A DNA stretch of 47,998 nucleotides from Rubrobacter taiwanensis (lineage in GTDB: Bacteria > Actinomycetota > Rubrobacteria > Rubrobacterales > Rubrobacteraceae): the NCBI RefSeq assembly GCF_004337705.1, contig NZ_SKBU01000042.1, positions 1 to 47,998 on the forward strand, written 5' to 3'. Shown piece by piece: positions 7,609 through 15,696 of this stretch (positions are counted from its first letter, which is position 1; the number at the start of each line of letters is the position of its first letter). The position numbers were made by a program, and so were the translations under genes. The notes beneath the pieces were generated by a model. That model was not told the DNA's origin. It was given only the letters and a program-made list of their open reading frames with translations, and ran no database searches.

Positions 7609-8366
7609 TCAATGGCGAGCGGAACGGCGTCCCGGCGCTGCAGGTGAAGAACCTGACCAAGACCTACGCGAACGGGGTTGTGGCGCTCAACGACGTGTCG
7701 CTGGAGATTCCGGCCGGCAGGTTCTTCGGGCTGCTGGGGCCGAACGGGGCCGGGAAGACGACCCTCATCAACAGCATCGTGGGGCTTGCCCGGCCGGACT
7801 CGGGAGAGGTGAAGGTCTTCGGCCGGGATGCGCACCGGGACTACCGCTACGCGCGGCGCATGATCGGGGTCTCGGCGCAGGAGGTGAACCTGGATAAGTT
7901 CCTCACCGTCGAGGAGGTCCTGCTCTACCACGCCGGGTATTTCGGTGTTCCCAGGGACAAGGCCCGGGAGCGGGCCGAGGAGCTGCTGGACCGCTTCGCG
8001 CTGCAAGAGAAGCGCCGGCAGCGGGTAAACACCCTCTCCGGCGGCATGAAGCGGCGGGTGCTCTTTGCGCAGGCGCTCATGCACGACCCGGAGATCCTTT
8101 TCCTGGACGAGCCGACGGCCGGGGTAGACATCGAGCTGCGCTACCGGCTGTGGGGCTACATCCGGGAGCTGAACCGGGGCGGGCTGACCATCCTGCTCAC
8201 CACGCACTACCTCGAGGAGGCCGAGGAGCTGTGCGAGGAGGTCGCCATCATCTCCGGCGGCGAGATCGCGGCCCGGGGGGCCAATGGGGAGCTCAAGGAG
8301 CGCTACGGAGCGCGGACGCTGGAGGAGGTCTACCTGAAGGTGGTCGGCAATGACCTTGTTCGATAG
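7605..8366 (+). CDS. ABC-2 exporter ATP-binding protein
   Basis: A 253-residue ATPase of the drug/lipid-exporter class. Walker A GPNGAGKT, signature LSGGMKRR, Walker B ILFLDEP and the H-loop TTHYLEEAEE are all intact. The GTG start overlaps the previous stop by 4 bases (GTGA), and the 3' end overlaps the permease start by 17 bases. It powers the membrane subunit encoded at 8350. Substrate not identifiable. Confidence 0.94.
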   Translation: MINGERNGVPALQVKNLTKTYANGVVALNDVSLEIPAGRFFGLLGPNGAGKTTLINSIVGLARPDSGEVKVFGRDAHRDYRYARRMIGVSAQEVNLDKFLTVEEVLLYHAGYFGVPRDKARERAEELLDRFALQEKRRQRVNTLSGGMKRRVLFAQALMHDPEILFLDEPTAGVDIELRYRLWGYIRELNRGGLTILLTTHYLEEAEELCEEVAIISGGEIAARGANGELKERYGARTLEEVYLKVVGNDLVR

Positions 8367-9117
8367 ACCCTTCCGCACCCTGCTCTCGCGCGAGATCCTG
8401 CGCTTCACGCGGGTGTGGATGCAGACTATAGTCCCTTCGCTGCTGACCTCGCTGCTTTACGTGATCGTCTTCGGGCTGGCGCTGGGCAGCCGCATCCGGG
8501 AGGTGAACGGGGTTCCGTACCTGGAGTTCATCCTGCCGGGGATAGCGATGATGACGCTCATCACCGGTGCATATATGAACTCCTCGTGGTCGGTCTTCGA
8601 CGCCAAGCGCGAGCGGTACATAGACGAGGTGCTTATCAGCCCGATGAGCGACTTCCAGATCACGCTCGCCTACACTTTAGGCGGTACGCTGCGCGGCATA
8701 ATCGTGGGCGCTGGGGTCCTCGTGCTCGGAGCGCCGTTCGCTGGAGTGGAGGTGGCGCATCCGCTCCTGCTCCTCTTCGCCGGGCTCTGCGTCTCGTTCA
8801 CCTTCGCGGCGCTGGGAGTCCTGGTGGGGGTGCTAGCTACGCGCATAGAGCATATCTCGTTCCTGATGAACGTGATCCTGCAGCCCCTCACCTTCCTGGG
8901 CGGGGTCTTCTACTCGGTAGAGATGCTGCCGGAGGCTCTGAGGGTCGGAACGCTCTTCAACCCCATCTTCCACATGGTGGACGCGACCCGCTACGCTACC
9001 CTCCAGGTCTCGGACCTCGTTCCCTACCCCACCTTCGCCGCCGTCTTCTTCCTGGCGCTGGCGGCTTTCGGTGCGGCCTGGTGGGTGGTGAGCCGGAGCA
9101 AGCGGCTGCGCTACTGA
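8350..9117 (+). CDS. ABC-2 type exporter permease
   Basis: A 255-residue integral membrane protein with about six hydrophobic segments and the ABC-2 layout: the amphipathic start FRTLLSREILRF, the EFILPGIAMMTLI segment and the conserved ILQPLTFLGGVFYSVEMLP near TM5. It pairs with the preceding ATPase, with which it overlaps by 17 bp. Confidence 0.92.
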   Translation: MTLFDRPFRTLLSREILRFTRVWMQTIVPSLLTSLLYVIVFGLALGSRIREVNGVPYLEFILPGIAMMTLITGAYMNSSWSVFDAKRERYIDEVLISPMSDFQITLAYTLGGTLRGIIVGAGVLVLGAPFAGVEVAHPLLLLFAGLCVSFTFAALGVLVGVLATRIEHISFLMNVILQPLTFLGGVFYSVEMLPEALRVGTLFNPIFHMVDATRYATLQVSDLVPYPTFAAVFFLALAAFGAAWWVVSRSKRLRY

Positions 9118-9121
9118 TCTC

Positions 9122-10282
9122 TTGAACGGGGGCTTCAGGTTCGTCCTCGGAGCGTTTCTCGCCTCCCGCGCCCTCTTCCTCGCCGCCGGAGCGCTCGCAG
9201 CGGCCCTCCTGCCCCGGTCCGAGCCTGGCGGGGAGCCGCTGGAGACGCCGGGTATCCTGAGCTACTGGGCGCACTGGGATGGGGCCTGGTACTCTGAGAT
9301 AGCCCTGGAGGGCTACGAGGTCCGTGCCCCGGAGTCCACCGCTTTCTTCCCGCTCTACCCGATGCTCGTCCGCGCCGGAGCGGCTCTGGGCGGCGGGCCC
9401 GCGCTCTGGGGCGTGTTCTTCTCCTTGGTCTTCACCCTCCTCGCCCTCTACTTCCTCTACCGCCTCGCGGAGACGCTGTGGAGCGGAGAGGCCGCCCGGG
9501 CCGCCACGCTCGCGCTCGCCTTCTTCCCCACCGCCTTCTTCCTGAACGCCGCCTACACCGAGGCGCTCTTTCTGGCGCTGACCACCGGAGCCGTCTGGGC
9601 GGTGCGGGTCCGAAGGGATATGCTGCTGGCCGGTGTGCTGGGGTCTTTGGCGGCTCTGACCCGCAACGCGGGGGTCCTCGTCGTCATCCCGCTCCTGTAC
9701 GAGTGGTACAGGGGCCGGGATAGCTTCGGGTGGCGGGGAGCCGCCGCGCTCGCGCTGCCGCCGCTCGGGCTCGCGGCGTACATGGCGTATCTTCGGCAGC
9801 GCTTCGGCGACCCGCTGCTCTTCGCACGCCAGCAGGAGGAGTACTGGGGCCGGGAGTTCACCGCCCCTCCGGAGACCCTGCGCGCGGCGTGGCAGGCGGC
9901 CGGAGAGGGCCTTCCGTACCTGATGGACCCGGGGGCGCTCTTCCTGGATCCCTCCGCCGCTCCGGCGCTCGCGGCCTCCAACGCTCTGAACCTCGCCTTC
10001 TTCGGGCTGCTTGCGGCGCTGCTCGCAGCCGCACTCCTCCTGCTGCCGCCGGGGCTCTCGCTCTACGCCCTCGCGCTCACCGTCCCGCCGCTGCTTGTGC
10101 CCGGCCCGCTCTTCCCGCTCATGAGCCTGCCGAGGTTCATGCTCGGGGCGTTCCCGCTCTTCCTGGTGCTGGGGGTCCTGCTCGCCCGCAGCCGGTGGCT
10201 GCTCGCGGCGTGGCTGGCTGCGAGCTCGGCGGCGGGGGTGCTGCTGGCGGCGCTCTTCGCGAGCTGGCGCTGGGTCGCCTAG
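9122..10282 (+). CDS. PIG-V-like membrane mannosyltransferase
   Basis: A 386-residue multi-spanning protein related to the GT-C mannosyltransferases of the PIG-V family. The diagnostic HWDGAWYSEIALEGY loop follows the first TM segment, with FFPLYPMLVR after it and NAAYTEALFLAL further on. GT-C enzymes transfer sugars from polyprenyl-phosphate donors on the outer face of the membrane. The TTG start 4 bases after the permease stop places it in the same operon, suggesting work on the exported lipid or glycan (inference). Confidence 0.85.
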   Translation: MNGGFRFVLGAFLASRALFLAAGALAAALLPRSEPGGEPLETPGILSYWAHWDGAWYSEIALEGYEVRAPESTAFFPLYPMLVRAGAALGGGPALWGVFFSLVFTLLALYFLYRLAETLWSGEAARAATLALAFFPTAFFLNAAYTEALFLALTTGAVWAVRVRRDMLLAGVLGSLAALTRNAGVLVVIPLLYEWYRGRDSFGWRGAAALALPPLGLAAYMAYLRQRFGDPLLFARQQEEYWGREFTAPPETLRAAWQAAGEGLPYLMDPGALFLDPSAAPALAASNALNLAFFGLLAALLAAALLLLPPGLSLYALALTVPPLLVPGPLFPLMSLPRFMLGAFPLFLVLGVLLARSRWLLAAWLAASSAAGVLLAALFASWRWVA

Positions 10283-10320
10283 CGGTCCGCGAAACCCGGG
10301 GGGCCGTCGAACGTATGAGA

Positions 10321-10351
10321 TAATGCGGGGGGCGTCCGCGATCCCGCATTA
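10321..10351. repeat. 9-bp inverted repeat in the leader of the small membrane protein gene
   Basis: TAATGCGGG (10321-10329) and CCCGCATTA (10343-10351) are perfectly complementary around a 13-base loop. A GATAAT (10318-10323) overlaps the left arm. It may be an operator at a promoter or a hairpin in the transcript. No run of T follows, so a rho-independent terminator is unlikely. Confidence 0.5.
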
Positions 10352-10394
10352 AATCCACGGGCGGTCAGAAAGAGAGGAAGGGGTGACCTGGCAG

Positions 10395-10709
10395 ATGGAG
10401 CGCGCGAAGCAGAACGATGGCCAGACCAAGGTATTCGTGGGGCACGTCATCTCCGTGCTCGCGCTGATGATGGGGGTTCCGGTGGCCTTCTTCCCGGCGC
10501 TGGGCTCCACGCTCTTCCTGGAGGCCGTGGCTTCGCTGGGGACCATCGCGATTACGCTTGGGATCATCGGCTACTATCTGGGCTCTCGGCTGGGCGGCTG
10601 GGCCGTATACCTCACGATGGGGGCCATCCTCTTCGGGATCGCGATGAGTCAGGGGATGGTGCCCGGCATCGAGCCGACCGACACGGCCCTCCCCGGCGAC
10701 CTGTCCTAG
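10395..10709 (+). CDS. Small hypothetical membrane protein
   Basis: A 104-residue protein with three or four hydrophobic stretches (VISVLALMMGVPVAFFP, AVASLGTIAITLGIIGYYLG and AVYLTMGAILFGIAMS) and a charged N-terminus. I do not recognise the family. The ATG at 10395 is preferred because GGGGTG lies at normal spacing; a GTG at 10383 would add four residues but sits almost on the purine tract. It stands alone between the mannosyltransferase and PHP operons. Confidence 0.7.
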   Translation: MERAKQNDGQTKVFVGHVISVLALMMGVPVAFFPALGSTLFLEAVASLGTIAITLGIIGYYLGSRLGGWAVYLTMGAILFGIAMSQGMVPGIEPTDTALPGDLS

Positions 10710-10740
10710 GGGGCTTCCGGCGGTAGAGTTCTCCGGCGAT

Positions 10741-10757
10741 CCCTCTACAATAGAGGG
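10741..10757 (+). promoter_or_regulatory. Promoter -10 inside a short palindrome, PHP-alaX-DUF192 operon
   Basis: TACAAT (10746-10751) lies inside the dyad CCCTCT-acaat-AGAGGG. The GTG start of the PHP protein is 17 bases downstream, leaving a leader of about ten bases. The dyad could bind a regulator. Confidence 0.4.
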
Positions 10758-10768
10758 GTCGTGAGAAC

Positions 10769-11551
10769 GTGCGAGACCGGGAGACCTTATCTGTGATCGA
10801 CTACCACCTCCACGTCGTGGCCCACGGGGAGCGGCCGATGACGGTGGAGAACATCCTGGCCTACTGCGAGGTCGCAAGGGAGCGGGGCATCCGGCAGCTG
10901 GGGATAACCGAGCACGACCGCTACCTGGAGGAGATAGACCTGGCGGCCTACGAGGAGGCGCAGGAGCGCTCTGAAGATGTGGAGCTGCGGCTGGGCATAG
11001 AGATAGACTACGTGCCCGGCGACGATGAGCGGATGGAGTACTACGCCACCGAGCTCCCCTACGACTACGTGATCGGGAGCGTCCACCGGGTGGACGGCCG
11101 GGAGGTGGATCGCGCGACCGACCGGTCCATCTACGAGGACTACGAGACCTACGAGCTCTACGAAGCGTACTTCGCCAACGTCCGGCGGGCCGCGCTTTCG
11201 GGCCTGTTCGACGTGCTGGGGCACCCGGACCTGATCAAGATCTTCCGCCACCGTCCGGAGCGGGACATAACGCCCATCCTGGAGGAGACGGCCGACGCGG
11301 TTGCTGCCTCCGGCATCGTGGTGGACGTGAACTCCGCGGGCCTCCGCAAGCCGGTCGGGGAGGTCTATCCCTCCCGCAGGCTTCTCGAGATGTTCCATCG
11401 CCGGGGGGTGCCCGTGATCCTCTCCTCCGACGCTCATGCCGCTCACGAGGTGGGCGCCGGCTACGAGGTGAGCATCCCGCTGGTCCGGGAGGTCGGATAC
11501 ACGGAGGTCACGACCTTCAAGGCCCGCGAGCGGGGGACCCTGCCGCTGTGA
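10769..11551 (+). CDS. PHP-domain phosphatase, histidinol-phosphatase (HisK/HisJ) like
   Basis: A 260-residue PHP superfamily protein with metal ligands in order: YHLH near residue 13, ITEHDR, GIEID, GSVHRVDG, LGHPDL and SSDAHAAHEVG. The layout matches polymerase-and-histidinol-phosphatase enzymes that remove phosphate from histidinol phosphate. There are no other his genes here, so a different small phosphoester cannot be excluded. Its TGA overlaps the GTG of the AlaX gene. Confidence 0.87.
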   Translation: MRDRETLSVIDYHLHVVAHGERPMTVENILAYCEVARERGIRQLGITEHDRYLEEIDLAAYEEAQERSEDVELRLGIEIDYVPGDDERMEYYATELPYDYVIGSVHRVDGREVDRATDRSIYEDYETYELYEAYFANVRRAALSGLFDVLGHPDLIKIFRHRPERDITPILEETADAVAASGIVVDVNSAGLRKPVGEVYPSRRLLEMFHRRGVPVILSSDAHAAHEVGAGYEVSIPLVREVGYTEVTTFKARERGTLPL

Positions 11552-12258
11552 CCGAAGAACTCTTCCTGCAAGACTCGTACCTGAAGGAGTTCGAGGCCCG
11601 GGTTGTGGAGCTGAGCGGGCGCGAGCTCGTCCTGGACCGGACGGCCTTCTACCCCGGCGGCGGGGGCCAGCCGCCGGACAAGGGCCGGGCCGGCGTCGGG
11701 CCGGTCCGCGCGAACGTGGTGGACGTCCGGCGCGCCGGCGGGGAGATCGTCCACGTCCTGGACGACCCCATCCCGGAGACCGTGCGCGAGCTGCGGGGCG
11801 AGCTGGACTGGGAGCGGCGCTACGCCCACATGCGCTACCACACCGCGCTGCACGTGCTCTCCGGCGTGATCTGGCAGAACTTCGGCGCGAAGGTGACCGG
11901 CGGCCGGATGCGGAGCGGGCGCGCCCGCATGGACTTCTCGTTCCCCGGCGAGTGGACGGTGGAGGTGGTGAGCGAGATAGAGCGCCTGACGAACGAGGCC
12001 CTCGCGCAGGAGCGCCCCGTGCGGATCTACGAGCTGCCGCGCGAGGAAGCGCTGGAGGACCCGGACCTGATCCGCACCCGGGTGAACCTGATCCCGGAGC
12101 ACGTGCGAAGGGTCCGCATCGTGGAGATCGAGGGCATAGACGCCCAGGCCGACGGCGGCACCCACGTCGCCAACACCCGCGAGGTGGGACGCCTGCGCAT
12201 CACGGACCACAAGAGCAAGGGCCGCCAGAACAAGCGCGTGGAGTTCGTCCTCGAATGA
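11548..12258 (+). CDS. Free-standing alanyl-tRNA editing protein (AlaX type)
   Basis: A 236-residue trans-editing domain that hydrolyses mischarged Ser-tRNA(Ala) or Gly-tRNA(Ala). The N-terminal lobe has the Gly-rich FYPGGGGQPPD, followed by the metal site HTALHVLS (His-x3-His) and GGTHVANTREVG. The usual Cys before GGTHV is replaced by Asp (QADGGTHV), which would change the metal coordination; similar substitutions may exist in other AlaX proteins. GTGA overlap with the PHP gene and ATGA overlap with the DUF192 gene indicate one operon. Confidence 0.9.
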   Translation: MTEELFLQDSYLKEFEARVVELSGRELVLDRTAFYPGGGGQPPDKGRAGVGPVRANVVDVRRAGGEIVHVLDDPIPETVRELRGELDWERRYAHMRYHTALHVLSGVIWQNFGAKVTGGRMRSGRARMDFSFPGEWTVEVVSEIERLTNEALAQERPVRIYELPREEALEDPDLIRTRVNLIPEHVRRVRIVEIEGIDAQADGGTHVANTREVGRLRITDHKSKGRQNKRVEFVLE

Positions 12259-12728
12259 GGCTCGCAGTAGCGGCCCTCGTCTGCGTTCTCCTGCTCACCG
12301 GATGCTCCGCAAACGAACCCGCGCCCGAACCGCCCGCCACCCCAGAGAACGAACTCCCCACCCTCACGATAGACGCCTCCGGAGGCGGCGAGGTAGCCGT
12401 CAGGGTGGAGATAGCCTCCACCCCCGCAGAAAGGTCCCGGGGGCTCATGGGACGCACCGCGCTGGCCGAAGATGCCGGCATGCTCTTCGTCTTCGAGCGG
12501 GAGCAGACCCTCTCGTTCTGGATGAAGGACACCCTCATCCCGCTCTCCATAGCCTTCATCTCCGCCGAAGGAGAGATAGTGGACATCCAGGACATGCAGC
12601 CGCTGGACGAGACCCCCCACCGGTCCGCCCGGCCCGCACGGTACGCCCTGGAGGTCAACCAGGGCTTCTTCGAAGAGCGGGGGGTGAAGGTGGGAGATGC
12701 AGTGAAACTGCCCGAAGAAGCCCTCTGA
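12255..12728 (+). CDS. DUF192 lipoprotein
   Basis: A 157-residue secreted lipoprotein: signal peptide MRLAVAALVCVLLLTGC with the lipobox cysteine at residue 17, then a DUF192 domain with RSRGLMGRTALAEDAGMLFVF, SFWMKDTLIPLSIAFI and ALEVNQGFFEERGVKVGD. The function of DUF192 is unknown. The start codon overlaps the AlaX stop (ATGA). Confidence 0.9.
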   Translation: MRLAVAALVCVLLLTGCSANEPAPEPPATPENELPTLTIDASGGGEVAVRVEIASTPAERSRGLMGRTALAEDAGMLFVFEREQTLSFWMKDTLIPLSIAFISAEGEIVDIQDMQPLDETPHRSARPARYALEVNQGFFEERGVKVGDAVKLPEEAL

Positions 12729-12750
12729 ACCCCACACGGCGCAGATACTA

Positions 12751-12789
12751 TATAATGTCTATACCAGAGAGCCGGGAGGATTCTCTCGG
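12751..12789 (+). promoter_or_regulatory. nagE promoter with dre-like operator and leader hairpin
   Basis: A consensus TATAAT (12751-12756) precedes the PTS operon. Overlapping it, ATGTCTATACCA (12755-12766) matches 9 of 12 positions of the DasR/NagR operator core TGGTCTAGACCA. Downstream, CCGGGAG-GATT-CTCTCGG (12772-12789) forms a 7-bp stem with one G-U pair and a four-base loop in the transcript. Control by an amino-sugar-responsive GntR regulator is plausible but inferred. Confidence 0.45.
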
Positions 12790-12819
12790 GCAGGAATACG
12801 GGGAGAAAGGGGTCTTTCC

Positions 12820-14325
12820 ATGGCGGGTGCCACCACTGATTCCGGCGGGATCTGGAGCAGGATCCTCGGGCCGCTGCAGAGCATCGGCCGGGCGCTGATG
12901 CTTCCCATCGCGGTGCTGCCGGCGGCGGCCTTGTTGTTGCGGCTGGGGCAGCCGGAGCTGCTGGATCTGCCGTGGATGGCGGCGGCGGGCGATGCGCTCT
13001 TCGCCAATCTGGCGCTGCTCTTCGCGCTCGGCATCGCGGTCGGTCTTACCGGTGGCGCGGGGGCAGCGGGGCTTGCGGGGCTGGTGGGGTTCCTGGTCTT
13101 CGACCAAGTGTTCAACACCCTGATCCCGCAGGTAGACGGTGAGCCCGACCCGACCATAGACATGGGGGTGCTCTCGGGCATCATCATCGGGCTCGTGGCG
13201 GCCGGGCTCTACCGGCGCTACCAGGACATCCGGCTGCCGGACTATCTGGCGTTCTTCGGCGGGCGGCGGTTCGTCCCGATTATCACGGCGTTCGCCGCTC
13301 TCATACTCGGCGGCTTCTTCGGGCTGGTTTGGCCGACCATCCAGGTCGGCGTCAACGCGATGGGCGAGGCCATCGTGGGGCTCGGCGCTCTGGGGACCGG
13401 GCTCTACGGGTTCTTCAACCGGCTTCTGATCCCGGTGGGGCTGCACCACGTCCTGAACAGCTACGTATGGTTCCAGCTCGGGACCTACGAGGGTCCGGAG
13501 GGGGTCGTGCACGGCGACCTCACCCGGTACTTCGCCGGGGACCCGACCGCCGGCATCTTCATGGCCGGGTTCTTCCCGATCATGATGTTCGGGCTGGTGG
13601 GGGCGTGTGTGGCCATGATCCGGCACGCCGAGTACCCGAAGGTGGCGTTCGGCATCCTGGGCTCGGCGGCCTTCGCCTCGTTTCTGACCGGGATCACCGA
13701 GCCCATAGAGTTCGCCTTCCTCTTTGTTGCGCCCCTGCTCTACCTGGTGCACGCGGTGCTGACCGGCACCTCGCTGGCGATAGCCACGCTGCTGGAGATC
13801 CACATCGGCTTCGGGTTCTCGGCCGGGGCCATAGACTACGTACTGAACTTCCGGGCTCCGAATACCCAGAATCCGCTGCTGGTACCGGTGATGGGTGCGG
13901 TGTACTTCGTGCTCTACTACGCGATCTTCAGCTTCTTCATCAAGCGGTTCGACCTGGCCACTCCGGGCCGCGGCAAGGGCTCTACCGGGCTGGGGGCGGA
14001 CTGGATCCTGCCGGAGTCCCAGCGCGGTCCCGCTCCGGGGCAGCGGGAGGCGGAGCCTGCCCCCGCCGGGCGCGACAAAGACGACGTGCTGGCCGAGAAC
14101 GTGATCCAGGCGCTGGGCGGCCGGGAGAACATCGAGAGCGTCGAGGGTTGCATAACGCGCCTGCGGCTCTTCGTCGGGGACTCCGGCAGGATAGACGAGC
14201 CGCGCCTCAAGGAGCTCGGCGCCTCCGGGGTGATCCGGCGCGGCAAGATCGTACAGGTGGTGATGGGCACGCAGTCCGACCGGATCGCGGCCCGCATGAA
14301 CAGGATGCTGAAAGGCGGTGGGTAG
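12820..14325 (+). CDS. nagE: PTS N-acetylglucosamine-type EIICB component
   Basis: A 501-residue permease and phosphotransferase. The EIIC domain (about residues 10-385) has roughly ten membrane segments with VGLHHVLNSYVWFQLG and FLTGITEPIEFAFLF, typical of the glucose/GlcNAc superfamily. An EIIB domain follows, with the phosphorylated cysteine at residue 444 (VEGCITRLRLFV). It takes up and phosphorylates the sugar using phosphate from the EIIA encoded next. GlcNAc specificity is inferred from linkage to nagA. ATG chosen with GGAGAAAGGGG upstream. Confidence 0.93.
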   Translation: MAGATTDSGGIWSRILGPLQSIGRALMLPIAVLPAAALLLRLGQPELLDLPWMAAAGDALFANLALLFALGIAVGLTGGAGAAGLAGLVGFLVFDQVFNTLIPQVDGEPDPTIDMGVLSGIIIGLVAAGLYRRYQDIRLPDYLAFFGGRRFVPIITAFAALILGGFFGLVWPTIQVGVNAMGEAIVGLGALGTGLYGFFNRLLIPVGLHHVLNSYVWFQLGTYEGPEGVVHGDLTRYFAGDPTAGIFMAGFFPIMMFGLVGACVAMIRHAEYPKVAFGILGSAAFASFLTGITEPIEFAFLFVAPLLYLVHAVLTGTSLAIATLLEIHIGFGFSAGAIDYVLNFRAPNTQNPLLVPVMGAVYFVLYYAIFSFFIKRFDLATPGRGKGSTGLGADWILPESQRGPAPGQREAEPAPAGRDKDDVLAENVIQALGGRENIESVEGCITRLRLFVGDSGRIDEPRLKELGASGVIRRGKIVQVVMGTQSDRIAARMNRMLKGGG

Positions 14326-14775
14326 GTGGAGGTAAAGGCTCCCATCTCGGGCCGGGTGGTCCCCTTGAGCGAGGTTTCGGACGAGGTCTTCGCCGGGGGC
14401 ATGGCCGGGGACGGCGTCGCGATAGTGCCCGAAGCGGGCGGAGAGGCGGTGGCCCCGGTCTCCGGGGAGCTGGTCAAGCTGTTCGAAGGCGGGCACGCCT
14501 TCGGCATCGTCTCCGACGAGGGGGTGGAGCTGATCGTGCACCTCGGCCTCGACACCATCGAGCTGCGCGGCAAGGGGTTCGAGAGGATCGCCGCCGAGGG
14601 CGACCGGGTGCGGGCCGGGCAGCCCATCGTGCGCTTCGATCTCGACACGATAAGAGATGCCGGATACGAGGTCGTGACGCCGGTCGTGGTCAGCAACTCC
14701 GACGAGTTCCCGGTGAGCGCTCCGGCAGACGGCAAGGTAAGCGCGGGCGACACGCTCTTTCGCGTAAAGAGTTGA
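14326..14775 (+). CDS. PTS glucose-family EIIA component
   Basis: A 149-residue soluble EIIA domain. It has GGHAFGIVSDEG (His57) and the active-site LIVHLGLDT with the phospho-accepting His72, followed by FDLDTIRDAGYEVVTPVVVSN. It passes phosphate from HPr to the EIIB domain of the upstream protein. The GTG start immediately follows the EIICB TAG with no gap, so translation is coupled. In many bacteria this domain is fused to EIICB; here it is separate. Confidence 0.94.
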   Translation: MEVKAPISGRVVPLSEVSDEVFAGGMAGDGVAIVPEAGGEAVAPVSGELVKLFEGGHAFGIVSDEGVELIVHLGLDTIELRGKGFERIAAEGDRVRAGQPIVRFDLDTIRDAGYEVVTPVVVSNSDEFPVSAPADGKVSAGDTLFRVKS

Positions 14776-15581
14776 AGCGCATCCTGGACTGCGGCCGGCG
14801 CGACTTCGAGCGCATGAGCGGGGAGGAGCTGCTCGAGTCCATCCGCAGGGCCGAGGGGCGCACGATCCTCTGCGAGGTCCTGTCTCCGGCGGCCCCGCTC
14901 GCGGACGGCGTCTCCAACACGGAGGTCGCAGCGGCCTTCGGGGCCGACCTCGTCCTGCTGAACATGTATGCCGGAGACGGGATCACAGAGCACCGGCGGC
15001 GGCTCGGCCGTCCGGTGGGGGTGAACGTGGAGCCCTCGGACTCCGTGCCGGAGCATCGCCGGGCGAGCCGGGAGAACCTCCGGCGGCTGGCAGATGCGGA
15101 CTTCTTCTGCGTCACCGCCAACCCGGACGCCCGGGTGGGAGCCCGGGAGATCGCGGCGGCGGTCGAGACGGTCCGGGCGGAGGTCCCAGGCACACCCGTC
15201 TTCGCGGGCAGGATGCACGGCAGCGGCGGCCGCGGGCTGCCGGACCCGGAAGAGGTTGAGCAGATCGCCGCTCTTGCAGACGCCGTTCTCCTCCCGGCCC
15301 CCGGCACCGTGCCCGGCAGTCTGGAGGCGCGCATCGCCGGGCTCGTGGACGCGGCTCACGGGATGGGCGCGCTCGCCGTCGCTGCCGTCGGGACCTCTCA
15401 GGAGGGGGCCGATGCGGAGACGGTCCGGCAGCTGGCCCTCGCTGCCAAGCGCTGCGGGGCGGATGTGCTGCATCTGGGAGACGCCGGTGTCTCCGGCATC
15501 GCGGATCCGCTGAACATACTTGCCGCCTCGCTGGCGATTCGGGGCCGCCGCCACACCTTCCGCCGCATGGCGCTGCGGTGA
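14772..15581 (+). CDS. PTS-associated TIM-barrel-like protein of unknown function
   Basis: A 269-residue protein starting at a TTG that overlaps the EIIA stop (TTGA). Segments such as GADLVLLNMYAGDG, RPVGVNVEPSD, FFCVTANPDA and CGADVLHLGDAGVSG look like the beta-strand ends of a TIM barrel. It resembles a conserved family found beside PTS genes and often loosely labelled phosphonomutase-like or haloacid-dehalogenase-like; I cannot assign a reaction. Position between EIIA and NagA suggests a role in sugar phosphate handling. Confidence 0.75.
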   Translation: MKRILDCGRRDFERMSGEELLESIRRAEGRTILCEVLSPAAPLADGVSNTEVAAAFGADLVLLNMYAGDGITEHRRRLGRPVGVNVEPSDSVPEHRRASRENLRRLADADFFCVTANPDARVGAREIAAAVETVRAEVPGTPVFAGRMHGSGGRGLPDPEEVEQIAALADAVLLPAPGTVPGSLEARIAGLVDAAHGMGALAVAAVGTSQEGADAETVRQLALAAKRCGADVLHLGDAGVSGIADPLNILAASLAIRGRRHTFRRMALR

Positions 15582-15612
15582 GGCTGCACGCGCACTCCGG
15601 GGGTAAGAGAAT

Positions 15613-15696
15613 ATGGATCGTGTAAACGGAGCGTTGACGGAGGAGGTGCCCGCTTCTATGGTGCAGCATCATCCCGATACCGGGGAGGCGCGGTGA
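15613..15696 (+). CDS. Possible 27-codon leader ORF coupled to nagA
   Basis: An ATG at 15613 opens a frame (MDRVNGALTEEVPASM...) that ends in a TGA overlapping the nagA GTG start. An internal ATG at 15658 is preceded by GGAGGAGG, giving a 12-codon alternative. It may only serve to bring ribosomes to nagA. No family recognised; chance occurrence in GC-rich DNA is possible. Confidence 0.3.
   Translation: MDRVNGALTEEVPASMVQHHPDTGEAR

Noticed and set aside
12748-14541. A 597-codon minus-strand frame antisense to nagE
   Set aside because: Composition is low-complexity (His, Glu, Arg, Pro) and the plus strand encodes a clear PTS permease and EIIA.
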